A DNA stretch of 64,000 nucleotides from Artemia franciscana. Its lineage: Eukaryota; Arthropoda; Branchiopoda; Anostraca; Artemiidae. The notes below the pieces were generated by a model. That model saw nothing but the letters and a program-made list of their open reading frames with translations. It was not told the DNA's origin and searched no databases. Positions 47,754 to 58,057 of the stretch are shown here, piece by piece. The stretch is taken from NCBI RefSeq assembly GCF_032884065.1, contig NC_088872.1, forward strand, positions 39,995,979 through 40,059,978, read 5' to 3'. The translations under genes and the position numbers were made by a program. Position 1 is the first letter of the stretch. Every line of letters begins with the position of its first letter.

Positions 47754-48557
47754 ATGTTTAAGTTTAAAATGACTGATGAACTTACAATGGCAAAAGCCGA
47801 TGAAGATGCTCAAAGAGTCTATGCCAAAAAACCTGCTGCTGATAGAGAAAGTCAGAAAAGAAAGCGTGCCGAGGAATCAAAAGAACAGCAAGGAAACAGG
47901 CTTGAGGCTGATAGAGAAAGAAAGAACAGAAAGCGTGCCGAGGAATCAAAAGAACAGCAAGGAAACAGGCTTGAGGCTGATAGAGAAAGAAAGAACAGAA
48001 AGCGTGCCGAGGAATCAAAAGAACAGCAAGGAAACAGGCTTGAGGCTAATAGAGAAACAAAGAACAGAAAGCGTGCCGAGGAACTACCAGAGCAACGCGG
48101 AAGCAGACTTGCTGCTAACAGAGAAAGTGAAAAAAGAAGGCGTGCCGAGGAATTACAAGAACAGCAAGAAATCAGGCTTGCTGCTGATAGAGAAAGTAAG
48201 AAAAGAAAGCGTGCCGAGGAATCACAAGAACAGCAAGAAATCAGGCTTGCTGCTGATAGAGAAAGTAAGAAAAGAAAGCGTGCCGAGGAATCAGAGCAAC
48301 CTGAAAGTTATCGCCTGGCATTCAGGTACAACCCAGTCGATGATTATAGCTTGAGTAGATGTGTTCAAATCGGGACAATGTCTAAAATTTGTCCCTATTG
48401 CAAGGCCTTGAAATTCAATGGTGAAACAATGGGAATGTGTTGCGCCTCAGCAAAAGTTAAACTTCCTCTATTGGCTGCACCACCAGAGCCATTGAAGACT
48501 TTCCTTACTGGAACTACGTCAGAATCTAAGCGTTTTTTGTCAAAAATCAGAAAATAA
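47754..48557 (+). pseudogene. Helitron B ORF part 1: repeat-rich N-terminus and Cys motif
   Basis: ATG at 47754. The 267 residues open with six 23-residue repeats (RAEESKEQQGNRLEADRERK type), each encoded by a 69-bp unit. A Cys motif, ICPYCKALKFNGETMGMCC, follows. This highly charged start is common in Helitron proteins of this group. A TAA at 48555-48557 separates it from the next open part, which stays in the same frame. Confidence 0.88.
47868..48293 (+). repeat. 69-bp coding minisatellite, six units plus partial
   Basis: GCCGAGGAATC-type unit starts lie at 47868, 47937, 48006, 48075, 48144, 48213 and 48282, an exact 69-base period. Units 1-3 are almost identical. A second frame is also open through the array, but is a shadow. 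Confidence 0.95.
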
Positions 48558-48572
48558 AACTCATGTTTCCAA

Positions 48573-49358
48573 ATGACGTCGTTTGGAGCCCAAATCGAAA
48601 ATCCAGATCAATTTATGTCTACTTTCAAAGTAAAAGGGCAAATTTATCATAGAGCAGGGTCCCTTCTACCATTCTCAGGCGAGAATCATAAATTTTTACA
48701 ATTGTACTTCATCAGTGATAGAAATTCTGAACTGAATGCACGTTGTGAAATTTCTCCCAACGTTGAAAGGACAATCGTTTCCCAATTGCAACATCTTTTC
48801 CACGAAAATAATAATTTAGTGCGTCTGTTCAAAACAGCCATCGATTTGATGCCTACTGATACGCATAAAATTGTTATTTCCGCTGACAAAACGCCTCCTG
48901 GCCAACATGTGCGTAGATACAATGCTCCAACTATCGACGAAGTGGCAACCGTTATGGTCGGTGATCAGTTTTTACCTCGAGATATTATTCTTCATAAGCG
49001 AAACGCTCAGTTGTTAAGAATTGCTGAAACTCATCGATGCTACGATGCCCTACAATATCCTATCATTTTTTGGGATGGAGCCGACGGCTATCACTTTAAT
49101 ATTAAATTGATGAATCGAGCCACTAACAAAGAAATGAATAAGAAATGCAGTGCAGTGCAATGGAATTGTCAAGCACAGGCAGTAATTTTGATGTATTTTT
49201 GCGACCTTTGCGATCAACGAGATCCGTTGATTTTTGAATTTAAAAGAAAGGGAATAGTTGTGGGAAAAGTGGAAGTCATGGCCAATTGTAGAAAAAAGCC
49301 AAGACAGATTGTCCAGGTTAATTTTACCCCTTTGATGGCCGTTCTTCCTATAGACTAA
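48573..49358 (+). pseudogene. Helitron B ORF part 2: Helitron-like N-terminal domain
   Basis: Open frame with FKVKGQIYHRAGSLLPFSGE, FLQLYFISD, ISADKTPPGQHVRRYNAPTI, EVATVMVGDQF and RRNAQL-like and YDALQYPIIFWDGADGYHFN stretches, all typical of the region before Rep. The last 65 or so residues (from about 49155) do not resemble the usual sequence and may be an insertion. A frame change follows into YRLMIRQDKEN. Confidence 0.85.
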
Positions 49359-50611
49359 TGATTCGGCAGGATAAAGAAAATTATATTTTAAAATGCCGTG
49401 AATTGTTTCACCAATTTGTCGTTGATATGTATGCTAAAATTGAATCAGAACGTTTGCTATATATCCGCCTGAATCAGACCAAGCTCCGCTCTGAACAATA
49501 CATTCATTTGCGAGATGCAGTTATAAATGACGGTAATACCACAAACGTTGGAAGATTAACAATTTTACCTTCGTCAAATGCTGGCAGTCCCCGTCATATG
49601 CATGAATATGCTCAAGATGCTATTGCGTATGTTCGTCTCTATGGTCGTCCAGATTTATTTATTACATTTACATGTAATCAATCTTGGGACGAGATACTGC
49701 AGCTTTTACTTCAAGGACAATCGGCGGTTCATAGGCATGACATTACGGCCCGTGTCTTCCGGCAAAAGTTGAAATCACTGATAAACTACATAGTAAAACT
49801 TGAAGTGTTTGGGTCAGTGCGATGCTGGATGTACTCAGTGGAATGGCAAAAACGAGGTTTGCCACACGCACATATACTAATCTGGCTACATAAAAAAATT
49901 ACTTCGAACGAAATTGATGATGTGATTTCCGCTGAAATACCTGATAAAAATGTCGATAAGGGGTTACATGATATTATTGTAAAAAATATGATACATGGAC
50001 CTTGCGGTGCACTGAACGAAAATTCACCATGCATGGCCAAAGGAAGGTGCACAAAGCAATATCCTCGACTTTTAGTATCAAACACAATTACTGGCAATGA
50101 TGGTTACCCACAATATAGAAGAAGATCTACTGAAGATGGCGGTAAAACAGCAATAATAAAGAAGCGTAACGGTACCACCATCGAAGTAGATAACCAATGG
50201 GTTGTTCCATATTCCCCATTATTATCAAAAACATTTAATGCACACATAAACGTTGAATACTGTAACTCCGTAAAGGCAATCAAATACATATGTAAATACG
50301 TCAACAAAGGCAGTGACATGGCAATTTTTGGCTTGCACCCCGAAATCAAAGATTTCGACGAAATCGTACAATATCAGGCTGGAAGATACATAAGCAGTAA
50401 TGAAGCTGTTTGGCGAATTCTTTCATTTCCGATACATGAACGTAGTCCAGCTGTTGTTCACTTAGCGGTACATTTACAGAATGGCCAACGTGTTTATTTC
50501 ACGGAAACCAACGTGCAACAAAGAGTCCTGAATCCACCGGATACAACATTAACAGCTTTTTTTTCGCTTTGCAAAAATGATTCTTTTGCAAAAAAAACTG
50601 CTGTATACTGA
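49358..50611 (+). pseudogene. Helitron B ORF part 3: Rep (HUH endonuclease) domain
   Basis: The 417-residue frame includes RPDLFITFTCNQSWDEI (residues about 97-113), the metal-binding HUH-type GLPHAHILIWL (His170, His172) and the catalytic-tyrosine block KYICKYVNKG (Tyr310, Tyr314). These nick and join DNA during rolling-circle transposition. All key residues are intact. The frame ends at an A-run near 50590, and the correct sequence continues in another frame. Confidence 0.93.
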
Positions 50612-51119
50612 AGTGCCTTCGTATTACACGTGGAATACTAAAAATAAAGTATTTGAACGTCGAAAACAGGGTAAGTCAGTCGACGGCCAACCTACCATCT
50701 TCAAAGATACCACGATAGGAAGACTCTACACCGTTCACCCCAATCAACATGAATGCTTCTTTCTACACCTGCTTTTGGTGAATGTACCCGGTCCGACATC
50801 CTTTGAGTATTTGAGAACTGTAAACGGTACTATACATGACACTTACCGTAGTGCATGCCAAGCTCTGAATTTATTGGAGAATGACCAACACTGGGATAAC
50901 TGCATCAATGACGCGTGCGAAACGTCAACCCCAAGTCAAATTCGTGCATTGTTTGGCATCATTTTAACAACTTGCTCTCCATCAGCTCCTACAGAGTTAT
51001 GGGAAAAATATAAGTCAAAAATGTCCGAAGATATACTCCATCGAAAACAGTTAGAGACGTCAGATATGACTTTTGATTTTACATCAGAAATTTATAACTA
51101 CACTTTAGTTATTATATAA
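50577..51119 (+). pseudogene. Helitron B ORF part 4: Rep-helicase linker
   Basis: LLYTEVPSYYTWN, RLYTVHPNQHECFFLHLLLV, VPGPTSFEYLRTVNG and the region up to YNYTLVII match the usual linker between Rep and helicase. It ends at TAA 51117-51119, where the isolated copy at 43208-43314 has a Glu codon, so the stop is a private change. Confidence 0.9.
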
Positions 51120-51122
51120 GAT

Positions 51123-51728
51123 TTGTGCGTACGTATGGCAAACAAACCTCTTCAGGATTTGGGAATGCCTTCACCTAACCGTATCGCTGCTGTTTCGACA
51201 TGTGTAGAATTGGATCGTGAACAAATTTACAGTACGAGTGATCTATTGTCGTATGTACAAAATAACATTTCCAAGTTAACGTCGGAACAAAAAGACATTT
51301 ATGATACGATAATGCATTGTGTCGATAACAACGTTGGAGAAATTTTCTTTTTGGATGCGCCAGGAGGTACTGGTAAAACATTTGTGATAAAACTGATTCT
51401 GGCATCAATTCGATCAAAAAATGATATAGCGTTGGCAATTGCGTCGTCCGGAATAGCTGCAACATTGCTGCCTGGTGGAAGAACTGCTCATTCTGCTTTG
51501 AAATTGCCTCTGAATTTGCATTCTACAGAAACTCCCACGTGCAATATTTCCAAATCATCTGGGATGGGTAAAGTATTGCAGCAATGCAAACTTATTATTT
51601 GGGATGAGTGCACATGGGCACAAAAAATCGCTCGAGGCTCTGGATCAATGCTTGAAAGATTTGAGAGGGAAGTCGAAACCCTTTGGCAGCACATTAATAT
51701 TGCTTGCGGGAGATTACATTACCTATAA
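51123..51728 (+). pseudogene. Helitron B ORF part 5: helicase N-terminal part (Walker A and B)
   Basis: PIF1-type SF1 helicase: LTSEQKDIYDTI, Walker A APGGTGKT (residues 79-86), SSGIAATLLPGGRTAHSALK and Walker B LIIWDECTWAQK. The frame is lost near 51680, and GSTLILLAGD-like sequence is readable in another frame before a small deletion. Confidence 0.92.
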
Positions 51729-52603
51729 TACCTAGATCAACTCCTGCAGACGAAATGAATGCTTGCCTGAAAAATTCTAATTTATGGGCAAATATGCGAT
51801 TGCAAAACGATGACTCTGGTCAAACATTTTCAGATCAATTGCTGACAATTGGAAACGGAAAGCTCCCAGTAGACTCAATTTCAGGACGTATACAACTACC
51901 TGCTGATTTCTGTAATTTAGTGACGTCCAAAAATGAATTGATTGAAAAAGTATTTCCGAATATTCTAAAAAATTATAAAAATAATAAATGGCTAAGTGAA
52001 AGAGCGATTCTCGCACCAAAAAATATAGACGTCCACGAAATCAACAATATTGTTTTGACCAAGATTCGAGACCAGGCAGTCCTTTACAAGTCAGTCGACA
52101 CAGTTTTGGAACCAAATGAAGTGGTTAATTATCCATCTGAATTTCTAAATTCCATAGATATTTCGGGGTTTCCACCACACGTGCTACAACTAAAAATAGG
52201 CATACCAATAATACTTTTAAGAAATACAAACCCACCAAAGCTTTGCAATGGCACTCGACTTGCCGTAAAAAAAACAATGGAAAGCCTAATAGAGGCCACA
52301 ATCTTGACAGGGCCTTTTGAGGGTGAGGCTGTTCTTATTCCTCGCATTCCCATGATTCCAACGGATCTGCCTTTTCAATTTAAAAGATTGCAATTACCAA
52401 TTCGATTAGCATTTGCAATCACCATTAACAAAGCTCAAGGTCAATCATTAGAAAAATGTGGTATAGATCTTAATACTGATTGTTTTTCCCATGGACAATT
52501 GTACGTTGCATGTTCGAGGGTAGGTAAACCTGACAATCTATTTATATGCAGCGACAATTGGACAGCGAAGAATGTTGTATATTCGCAAGTTTTACGCAGT
52601 TAA
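51704..52603 (+). pseudogene. Helitron B ORF part 6: helicase C-terminal part
   Basis: From LPIIPRSTPADEMNACL to the stop at 52601-52603. Late helicase motifs are present: FAITINKAQGQSLEKCGIDL and HGQLYVACSRVGKPDNLFI. Compared with the second copy it lacks HVKILKLTT after NSNLWA, a deletion in this copy. Confidence 0.92.
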
Positions 52604-53496
52604 TTTGTATTGTATCTATCTATCTATCTATCTATATAAAAACGAGTTGTGTGTATGCATGTTTGTTTGTTTGTAAAAAGAGCGTTTGCATATGATGTCA
52701 TTATTAGTACATACGGCTTTGTATATGCAGAGACAATGGGAAAGCCAAGAATGTTGTATATTCGCAATTTTTACGTAGTTTAACTCCTGCAGACGAAATG
52801 AATGCTTGCCTAAAAAATTCTAATTTATGGGCACACGTAAAAATATTAAAATTAACTACAAATATGCGTGTCCGATTGCAAAACGATGACTCTGGTCAAA
52901 CAGTAGACTCAATTTCAGGACGTATACAACTACCTGCTGATTTCTGTAATTTAGTGACGTCCAAAAATGAATTGATTGAAAAAGTATTTCCGAATATTCT
53001 AAAAAATTATAAAAATAATAAATGGCTAAGTGAAAGAGCGATTCTCGCACCCAAAAATATAGACGTCCACGAAATCAACAATATTGTTAAGATTGCAATT
53101 CCCAATTCGATTAGTATTTGCAATCACCATTAACAAAGCTCAAGGTCAATCATTAGAAAAATGTGGTATAGATCTTAATACTGATTGTTTTTCCCATGGA
53201 CAATTGTACGTTGCATGTTCAAGGGTTGGTAAACCTGACAATGTATTTATATGCAGCGACAATTGGACAGCGAAGAATGTTGTATATTCGCAAGTTTTAC
53301 GCAGTTAATTTGTATTGTATCTATCTATCTATCTATCTATCTATATAAAAACGAGTTGTGTGGATGCATGTTTGTTTGTTTGTAAAAAGAGCGTTTGCAT
53401 ATGACGTCATTATTAGTACATACGGCTTTGTATATGCACAGACAATGGGAAAGCCAAGAATGTTGTTTATTCGCAATTTTTACGTAGTTTGAAACA
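52604..53496 (+). repeat. 705-bp tandem duplication in the Helitron B 3' region, with a second partial helicase end
   Basis: The block from the helicase end through TTAATTTGTATTGTATC, a (TCTA)n tract, ATAAAAACGAGTTGTGTG and TTTGTTTGTTTGTAAAAAGA to TTTTTACGTAGTTT occurs twice. The two stop codons lie at 52601-52603 and 53306-53308, 705 bp apart. Between them is a partial helicase copy (52790-53308). Confidence 0.9.
52790..53308 (+). pseudogene. Second partial Helitron helicase C-terminus
   Basis: ADEMNACLKNSNLWAHVKIL is followed by LKLTTNMRVRLQND, then ISGRIQLPADFC and NNKWLSERAILAPKNIDVHE. It jumps to FAITINKAQGQSLEKCGIDL and ends VVYSQVLRS. Compared with the first copy it has lost 42 bp (FSDQLLTIGNGKLP region) and about 330 bp near 53095, but keeps HVKILKLTT. 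Confidence 0.9.
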
Positions 53497-53742
53497 CATA
53501 TATAAATCTATCTATATTCACAGGTGGGACACAGGGACACAACTACAATGGCGCATAACTAATATGGCGCGTAACGACTTACGCGCGCGGGGGGGCTTGG
53601 GGGGGCGCGAAGCGCCACCCCAACAGCTAGTATATATATATATCTATATATATAAAAATAAGTTGTCTGTCTGTCTGTCTGTGGATCAGGTGACGTCATG
53701 TTTCTGTGTCGGCTGACGTCATGTTTTCGACTGACAAAATTA

Positions 53743-54440
53743 CAGACCGGGACATCGGGACACAAATGACGACCGGGACACCGGCACAAAGGAAATATAA
53801 ATGACGGCCGGGACACAAGGAATGTTCGATTAGCAATCACCATCAACAAAGCACCGGGACACAAATGACGACCGGGACACAGGGAGTATAAATGATGACC
53901 AGGACATAAGTAAAAAAAATTAAAAACTAAAAAAAAGGTAAAAACTACAAAAAAACTAAAAAGAAAAAAAAACTAAAAACTAATAAAAAACTAAAAAAGC
54001 TAAAAAGCTAAAAAAAACTAAAAAAGAAAATAGAATGAAAACGGAAAAAAAAATGAAAAATAAAGGAGAAAAACAAAACTAAAAAAAAAAGAAAAAAAAA
54101 CTAAAAAAAGGTAAAAAACTAAAACCTAAAAAAAGACCAATTCAAAAACGAATGTATATACAGACCGGGACACAAATGACGACCGGGACACAGGGAATAT
54201 AAACGACAACCAGGACACTCAAAGAGAAATTACAGACCGGGACACCGGAACACAAATGACGACCGAGACAAAAATGACGACCGGGACACCGCGACACAGG
54301 GAATATAAATTACGACCGCGACACTCAAAGAGAAATTACAAACTGGGACACCGGGACACAAATGACGACCGGGACACAGGGACACAACAACAACGGGGAC
54401 GCCGGGGGGCACAGGGGGATATATAAATGACGACAGGGAC
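53743..54440. repeat. GACGACCGGGACAC minisatellite interrupted by A-rich block
   Basis: Repeats as at 47145-47455. From 53907 to 54140 the sequence is almost only A with CTAAAA and GGTAAAAA interruptions, a low-complexity expansion. Confidence 0.88.
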
Positions 54441-54790
54441 ACAGGGAATGTTCGATTAGCAATCACCATCAACAAAGCTCAAGGGTAATCATAAGAATAA
54501 TGAGGTATAGATCTGAACTCAGATTGTTTTTCCCATGGACAATTATATGTTGCATGTTCAAGAGTCGGTAAACCTGACAATCTATTTATATGCACAGACA
54601 ATGGGACAGCCAAGAATGTTGTACATTCGCAAGTTTTACGTAGTTAAAAATATATATATATATATCTATCTATATTCACAGGTGGGACACAGGGACACAG
54701 CTAAAATGTCGCGTAACTAATATGGCGCGTAACGACTTGCGCGCGCGGGGGGGCTTGGGGGGGGGGGCGCGAAGCGCCCCCACCAGCTAG

Positions 54791-54827
54791 GTGTTGGGGT
54801 GGCGCGAAGCGCCACCCCAACAGCTAG
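54791..54827 (+). terminator. Duplicated Helitron 3' terminator hairpin
   Basis: A 37-bp unit containing TGTTGGGGTGGCGC-GAA-GCGCCACCCCAACA, a perfect 14-bp stem, then GCTAG. It follows directly on a first CTAG. The same unit with slight changes is at about 55023-55059. It acts as a Helitron replication terminator, not a transcription terminator. Confidence 0.85.
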
Positions 54828-54828
54828 T

Positions 54829-54834
54829 ATATAT

Positions 54835-54911
<77 letters not shown>
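54829..54911. repeat. (TA)n microsatellite between Helitrons C and D
   Basis: A TA tract with one interruption near 54844. It begins directly at the T flanking the end of Helitron C. Confidence 0.95.
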
Positions 54912-55059
54912 ATTCACAGGTGGGACACAGGGACACAACTACAATGGCGCGCAACTAATATGGCGCGTAACGACTTACGCGCGCGGGGGGGCTTGGGGGG
55001 CGCGAAGCGCCCCACCAGCTAGGTGTTGGGATGGCGCGAGGCGCCACCCCAACAGCTAG
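54912..55059 (+). mobile_element. Helitron D, solitary 3' end with two termini
   Basis: TCACAGGTGGGACACAGGGA onward matches the last 150 bp of B and C. It has a first CTAG near 55019-55022 and a second at 55056-55059, each preceded by a GGCGC-type hairpin. No 5' end or coding part is present. Confidence 0.85.
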
Positions 55060-56460
55060 TAATCTATAAAACTAAGGACCAAAGGAGTCCGATTATTAAG
55101 GTACTTCTCAATTATTAATTTAATGGTGAAATTTTTGCCGACGCATCCACCGTCTTAAAACTACACTACTTTTATCTTCTCTTAAAACTTTACCTACAGC
55201 TTCTCTTAGTCTAAAAAGTATCATCACACAAAAGAATTTGCTTCCTACTGAAATCAATCTAATGCCTTTATTATTACCACAATTAATCTTATCATCTTTC
55301 TTATAAAGGGTTTATCTACTTATTTAGATTAATATAGGGACGCTTTTGCATAATCTTACGACAGAATTCAAATTCCAAACCCTTCTATGTGTTGTTACAG
55401 CTAGGTTTGACATCTGAGTCCCTTATTACCAAGCTGGGATCAAACCCACTGCATCAATACACTAGGAAAAACATAGTCAGATCCTTCAGTAATTTATTTC
55501 TAACTTCGCAACCCCCTTAATTCAAGAGCACGATTACCACACTAACACCACCAATAACAAAAGGTAAAACAGCAAGGAACTACTTAAAGACAGTGAAAAT
55601 TATTAAAAAGAATTAAGAAACTGGAAGTGCATTGAATATATGTTTTAAAATATGTTTATTCAAGGTCATTAAAACACCACAATCAAGCCCTATTGCCAAA
55701 TCTTCAATTAAATGATAATTTGTTAGTTTTCTTTTTTTTTAATTGCTCCAATTTCGCGGCATCAATATTTTTGTACACGGAAACAATATCAAAGCTACTT
55801 ACTATTGTGTTTTCTGTTGTTTTTTTTTTTTACTTTTTCTAGTAGATCTATGGAGTTATTTATACATGATTTTTGCAAATGGACCAACATTTGAAAGCTA
55901 TATATAACTATTTTCGATTTGAAGTGGATGATTTTGCACATGCTACGGTTGGCCTTATGGGGATAAACTGTTAATGCAATTTCGGTAAGCCATACAATTT
56001 CGCATAAAATCTACCACGGAAGACAAATTTATTGCATAACATCGGAGTGATTTTAACATTTTGTTTTAAAGTTTTTAGTTCATTTATGTGCATGACCATA
56101 AGTTGTAAATGCATAAGTAGTTTTGTCATTAAAATAGCAGCATTAACAATCAAATGAGCCCTCGCCAAAACTTATTACAATCATATGTTCTAAATAATGA
56201 GCCGGGGAAAAAATGTGAATGAGAAAAATGAGAGACGCAACGCCTTTTCCAGGTCAACGACTAATGCATAAAGACTACGATGCTTCAAATACAACGTTTT
56301 CAATCCAATTTACCAGATTTTGTTTTATTCTATTTACTATTTTTTTCCATTAAGCGTAGGAGAAAGTCTTTGGACGGATCTTGGGGGAGGGACAGAGAGT
56401 TCCACTTCTACCTAAGTTCCTTGTATACAAGCCTACTTGTACTACATTTCTATCTTTTTA
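55060..56460. other. Non-coding stretch
   Basis: AT-rich with no gene recognised. The last part is probably an intron or 5' flank of the small peptide gene, ending in the acceptor-like CTATCTTTTTAG. Confidence 0.6.
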
Positions 56461-56462
56461 GA

Positions 56463-56738
56463 ATGAAAGCACCAGCATTTGTACTGCTACTATTGGCAAG
56501 CTTATTAACTACCTTTGCAACACCAACTATTGAAAGTGGAGAAAAACAAGCTTCAGAGGATCGTGATGGACAGCAGCAGGGAATGAAACTTACACCGTTC
56601 CTGTTTTGTTTTGCTACACCTGCGTTCGACCAACAACAAGTCCAAGCCCTTGCAAACCTGCTTAAAAATCCAGAAGAGAAAAAACTTGGCCCTCCACCTG
56701 TCCTATGTTACTTCATGAATCAACTGTCTCAACAATAG
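56463..56738 (+). CDS. Small secreted peptide with two cysteines (unrecognised)
   Basis: A 91-residue frame: MKAPAFVLLLLASLLTTFA is a textbook signal peptide, with cleavage likely after residue 19-20. An acidic, Gln-rich stretch (22-40) follows, then a C-terminal part with Cys49 and Cys82 (FLFCFATPAF, PPPVLCYFMNQL). The Met was chosen because it starts the signal peptide and lies 2 bases after an acceptor-like CTATCTTTTTAG; the open frame upstream to 56280 is then intron or UTR. The pair of cysteines could form one disulfide. The family is unknown. It could be a peptide hormone-like or defence peptide, but nothing here decides this. Confidence 0.55.
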   Translation: MKAPAFVLLLLASLLTTFATPTIESGEKQASEDRDGQQQGMKLTPFLFCFATPAFDQQQVQALANLLKNPEEKKLGPPPVLCYFMNQLSQQ

Positions 56739-57559
56739 ATTTAGCATCTTCTTTTTGTAAATTTTTGGACGCAACACGAATATACTTTTTTCACCGCAGA
56801 ATTTTTCACCATACGAATTATACAAAACACACAACTGCATTAGCAAGATTGCATGGTTGGAAACTGACAGGACTGATGTTTTCCCCTCAGTGACTTTTTG
56901 AGCAAAAGTTTCATTGCTCATGAATGTAAAAAAAACAAAAACATTTAAGTTCTACATATTGGTTTTAAACGTATTCAGTGGAAGCAAGAATCTAAAAATT
57001 TTTAGGGGGAGGATGGGGTAGGGATACAAAAACACATCAGCAAGTCGAGAATTTCTTTTTTTTTCTGGGGGGGGGGGTAAATGTTGTAAACCCCCTGGAT
57101 ACGGCCTTGATCCAAAGCATTATTATTTTATTTGCATCAGTCCTCAGCTAGTGATCTATTTTGTTCACCCTCAGCAGCGTAAATATTTTCTGGGGGGCGA
57201 AGGTGTCCAAATTAAGGCATCAATAATTAAATCGTTGATTTAAAATGAAAATCAAAGATACTCTTTGATATTTGTGTAAGAGCTGTGGTGAATTTTGGAC
57301 CAAAAGTTTTATCTTGGAACTACTAAAATATCTCAGTTAGACTAAGGCTGTGCAACTTGAGAGTAGATACACAAAAGGTTAGGTGTTTTTCAAATCTTAA
57401 ATATGAAATATTCAAGACGAAAGCAATGGCAATAGGCCCTAAATAAAGAGCTTAAATAAAATCACGCTAAGTGAACTAAATGAAAGATGACCTGAGATGG
57501 TATACAAAGACTGAAAATGCCAAAGAAAAACCCAAGTAACTGTTAGAATAGCAAAAAAA
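56739..57559. other. Non-coding stretch
   Basis: Flank and possible 3' UTR of the peptide gene. It contains an 11-base G-run at 57067-57077. Nothing else was recognised. Confidence 0.6.
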
Positions 57560-58057
57560 GATAAGGAACCTGTGTCTTATAGTCACTACACTTAAGTCCT
57601 AAGAGAAGTGAAGTTTGGCCAACGCAAATAAAATAAAACAAAATATGGTGAAAATATAATACTTTATCAACAAAATTACGAAAACTATAATTTAGAAATA
57701 TACGCCCAGAACGCAGAAATCTCACTAAGAATCGCATTGCAATGAGCTCTGCTTTCTGCCGTTACTGCCGTCGCCACATGTACTCTGCTAGGTATGATTT
57801 TAAATGATGGCGAGATGTACCTCGGTGCCGTTTATTCCTCCACTTTACGGAAGCCAACATTCTCTCTTCTTTTTGGGTAGATGTGCTGGTTTCTGGGTCG
57901 AGAAAATTCTTTTTGTGGTTAACAGTCAAATGTGTGCAACCTGCTTGTTCCAGCTCAATTGTTTAACCTAACTTAGGTTAAACCGGTTCTTAACCAAACT
58001 TCACTTCTCGACAGAACTGGAGTGTGGTGGCTATAAGACGCAAGTACCAAAGATAAG
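57560..58057. mobile_element. Terminal-inverted-repeat element (MITE-like), about 500 bp
   Basis: The left end GATAAGGAACCTGTGTCTTA to GAAGTGAAGTTTGGCC (57560-57620) pairs with the reverse complement of AACCAAACTTCACTTCTCG to CTATAAGACGCAAGTACCAA (about 57992-58057). The inverted repeats are about 60 bp and roughly 75 percent alike. No transposase frame is present, and target-site duplication is unclear. Confidence 0.72.

Larger units (their letters stand above)
47589..53630 (+). mobile_element. Helitron B, 6.04-kb element with Rep-helicase gene
   Basis: A rolling-circle DNA transposon. It begins TC (TCTATATATATAAAAATAAG), ends CTAG at 53627-53630, and is flanked by A and T, the usual Helitron target. 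A GGCGC-GAA-GCGCC hairpin (53604-53616) lies 11 nt before CTAG. Coding sequence runs 47754-52603 and has a few lesions: a stop at 48555-48557, frame changes near 49340, 50590 and 51680, a stop at 51117-51119 and an 8-nt loss near 51713. It is therefore non-functional but young. A 705-bp tandem duplication follows the gene. Confidence 0.93.
53643..54827 (+). mobile_element. Helitron C, 1.2-kb non-autonomous element with two 3' termini
   Basis: It starts TCTATATATATAAAAATAAG after an A and ends CTAG at 54827 before a T. An earlier complete 3' end also occurs (CTAG at 54790). Inside are TGACGTCA sites, the CCGGGACAC minisatellite, an A-rich block (53907-54140) and a relic of the helicase C-terminus (54445-54647, ending SQVLRS-type sequence and a stop). 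It is an internal-deletion derivative of an autonomous Helitron. Confidence 0.9.

Noticed and set aside
47776-48354. 192-codon frame inside the Helitron N-terminal repeats
   Set aside because: It is open only because the 69-bp unit lacks stops in a second frame; the other frame carries the known protein.
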